This document shows, piece after piece, positions 61,411-64,000 of a stretch of 64,000 nucleotides of DNA; the stretch's first letter is position 1, and each line of letters opens with the position of its first letter. The notes under the pieces are model-generated. The model was not told the origin of the DNA. It saw only the letters and a program-made list of their open reading frames with translations, and made no database searches. The translations under genes and the position numbers were made by a program. The DNA comes from Triplophysa rosa (Eukaryota; Chordata; Actinopteri; Cypriniformes; Nemacheilidae), in NCBI RefSeq assembly GCF_024868665.1, contig NC_079890.1:38293453-38357452 (forward strand). Reading direction: 5' to 3'.

Positions 61411-62735
61411 ATGAGGATTGTTTTACTCTTTCTGCTCTTATCAGGTCAGTTTCATTTGGGTTTGACAAGTATGATTTTTTATTAAAGCTTCAAAACAAAT
61501 GAGGTTGATATTGTAATATTACGTTTTTCTTGACTAAGTCCATCAGGACAGCAGCGTTTATGATCAGCATCATATATTACACACACACTATTATATCATA
61601 CAGCATCATATATTACACACACCATTGATGATTTCTTGAGTGAAATCTCATGTTAGTCGCTAAACCACTGCTGTATTTCAAGGGGTAAAACGCAAAAACA
61701 GACAGCAAAACGTATACTTGAAAATACACATACTGTGTACCTTTCACCTTAGTATGTTTAATACATTTTTATAGTAAATACTAATATCACTGTACAATAG
61801 GGTGCTTGTACAATTCAGTAGTGCTTGGGATGAAACTGGCCAAATCAAATATACAGTTTTTCTCTACCAAAAGACTGAGTACAAGTATACAGTAGATGAA
61901 ACACACTCAGATTTTTCTGTCAGTACAAGTCAAGTTGAATGCAATGTTAAGTATGTTTTTGAGAAGTACATGAAAATAGACTGAAAGTATGCATTCTTGT
62001 TTAGCACATGAGAAGAAATGTTATTGTAACGGCAGTTGTTCATGTTTATTGTATAAAGCTATTGTAGCAGATGATTTCTCAACATACAGCTGCAGAAACA
62101 ATCAAGAGATTTTTACCTCCAGTTTTACCTCTAATCATCATTTCTGCACGTGTTGTGTTCATTCCAGAACCAAACTATGATTACGAATTATGTGTGATAT
62201 TTAAAACTGCCAGATGGTTCAACACGCCGTGTGACTTCCCAAACTGTTTTGTCTGCTACAGTGGGGAGTATTCAGCTTGTGTTTCACTACAAAACTCAAG
62301 TGTACAAAATAATGGTATACACTCATCATTCATAATGACAACGTGTGTGTTTGTGTTCTCCAGATATTTTACCCCATACTAGTCCCATAGCTCTTCCCAC
62401 AGCTCCTCCCACAGTGAAGAAGACACAGATCTTAAGACTGGAAGTGACATCGGATGAGAACGTGAAGGATCCTGAAGTGAAGAAGAAAGTCTTAGAGAAG
62501 GTGAAGGTCACTTCAGCACTTGTTTCAAACTCTCTGTTCGTGTTTACTGCTGATAGTTTCACGTCATTTGTGATGTAAGAGTGCAGTAACACAGTGTGAT
62601 GATGTTCAGATCCAGCAGATCTTAAAGATGAAGGGCTTGGACGGCAATGCCACACTGTCCTGGAGAAATCAATCCGATGGGAATGTCTTACAGAAGTATC
62701 AGGAGAATAACATCACTCAACAGATCTGTCACTGA
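61411..62735 (+). CDS. Secreted C-type lectin-like gene with incomplete CTLD
   Basis: Exons: 61411-61444 (MRIVLLFLLLS, signal peptide start, phase 1), about 62167-62256 (EPNYDYELCVIFKTARWFNT then FPNCFVCY, the C-terminal part of a CTLD with an EPN motif and WFN where WND is expected), 62364-62500 (PTVKKTQILRLEVTSDENVK...), 62610-62735 (MKGLDGNATLSWRNQSDGNV..., stop TGA at 62733). The last two exons form the tail found in many fish secreted CTLD lectins. Phases are compatible (1, 1, 0). The exons for the N-terminal half of the CTLD are not found between 61445 and 62166. Probably a decayed gene; the donor after the CTLD exon (GTGGGG) is weak. Confidence 0.55.
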
Positions 62736-64000
62736 ACGATGGATTCACTTTTCTCTTCTACTGTTTGTTTATAAGTTGTTGATGTTGTCCTCAAGTGAAC
62801 ATGTTCTTCATTGATGGACATGAACTCGTGTGTTCTGACTAGATTCTTCTGCATAGAAATCATCATTATTTCATTCAATGAATCTTCATGAATCTGTTCA
62901 TGAAGTTGAATCTTTATTTATTATAATTCTCTTTCATAAGCTTCTCATTTATCTGCTGTTTGATGATAATACATACATGAGAGTACATTTATGTTTTGTG
63001 GTCTATTAGACTTTATAGATTCTCATTCGACTTTTTGGTCATATATATAAAGACTGACGTTCATGTTTGCTGTGTTTATCTGAAACATTAACTGGAAGCC
63101 TAAAGATTTCAAATTCACTGATAGTCAAACTGTATACAAGTGTATATTTGTGTCTGATCTAAAACATCAATGCAAATGACATAAATTTATTTATTTTATT
63201 CACTTGTAATTTAGAAATATATTTGGTATATATATATATATATATATTTAAAGCAATATGTAGATCTTTTGTCATTTCTTCATAAGATGTTTAGAAATGT
63301 TTTCTTGTCATTTTACCAAGTGGCTTCTTGAGATCTCACCCTGAGAAATAAACTCAGATCAAGAAAACCTCATATATAAATGAATCCTGTGGGTTGCTAC
63401 ATTTTTGACCCAACACTGGGTTGAAATAAAACAACATTTTTGATGCAAAATATTTAAAGTGTACCTGAAGTATACTTGCCATAGTTCTTCTTCAGCACAA
63501 TCAAATATTCTTCAGCCCTACATCTGCACAATAAAAGTGCATTGAGTACAAAATTGGTCGTTCCAATTTAGAATACCAAATGTACAGCCACAGAGTGTTT
63601 TTATTAAGTACATACATATGTCAATGGATATGCAGTACACTTAGCATGCAATAAATGTATTTCAATTACGTTTCAGTACATGTATTTTTCACTATAGGGC
63701 CTGCCTATGCAATCACACCTAAAGCAGTTTTTGTCATTTACCGTTTTTACGTTTTCTAACAAGTGACAATAAAATCATGAATACAATATCAAAGGGAATT
63801 ATTAACAATAATGATTTTTGTTTTAATCTGACAGTCCACTGTTTTTCATATTCTTGACATCTGATATGTTGTTCAGATTATGTGACCGTTGCTACAGTAG
63901 CATCTCCATGCTAAAGCTTTAAAATACTGGCGATGCCCCTCTCCACTCCCCAAAGTTCCTGTGAACAAGAAGCTGCAATCGTTTTTACTTCTGTATTCTG
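62736..64000. other. 3' flank of the lectin gene and unassigned sequence
   Basis: A possible 3' UTR with AATAAA at 63346-63351 and another at about 63530. A (TA)n tract lies at about 63228-63248. No gene seen to the window end. Confidence 0.5.

Overview
The window looks like a teleost fish chromosome, most likely a cyprinid-type genome. The genes are split into short exons with GT-AG introns. The space between them is packed with fish-style repeats: Tc1, hAT and TTAA-flanked elements, L2-like LINEs, a DIRS-like remnant, a tRNA-derived SINE and an LTR element. No prokaryotic features are present.

The backbone is a plus-strand tandem array of macrophage mannose receptor (MRC1-type) genes. Copy 1 enters from the left edge in the last CTLD1 exon and runs to a stop at 27366 (26 exons, 1148 residues visible). 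Copy 2 is complete (38276-55644, 31 exons, about 1452 residues): signal peptide, cysteine-rich ricin-B domain, fibronectin type II domain, eight C-type lectin-like domains (CTLDs), membrane helix and a short tail ending in a conserved EQNEH-type motif. Copy 3 (57180-59930) has only signal peptide, ricin-B and FNII exons. A small secreted C-type lectin gene, apparently lacking the first half of its CTLD, lies at 61411-62735.

Copies 1 and 2 have diverged in a complementary way. Copy 1 has QPN in place of EPN in both sugar-binding domains (CTLD4 and CTLD5) and WHD in place of WND in CTLD5, but keeps the tyrosine of the FxNxxY endocytosis signal. Copy 2 keeps EPN and WND in both domains, but its tail tyrosine is replaced by isoleucine. 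Two tracts (CTLD1-3, and CTLD7 to the membrane helix) are nearly identical between the copies, introns included. The middle (CTLD4-6) and the tails differ, which suggests gene conversion or unequal exchange.

Layout: 1-3345, copy 1 CTLD1-4a. 3346-15260, one 11.9-kb intron made of DIRS-like, L2, hAT, LTR and SINE insertions. 15261-27366, rest of copy 1. 27367-38100, gene-poor and repeat-rich, with a Tc1 element at 31648-33239 and a detached fragment of mannose-receptor 3' UTR near 35.9 kb. 38276-55644, copy 2, whose CTLD1 intron holds a hAT element inside a Tc1 element inside a LINE remnant. 57180-59930, copy 3. 61411-62735, lectin fragment gene. Beyond that only 3' sequence and repeats are visible. 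Exon boundaries were read by eye from splice consensus, reading frame and comparison between copies; the exon lengths of copies 1 and 2 sum to whole numbers of codons.
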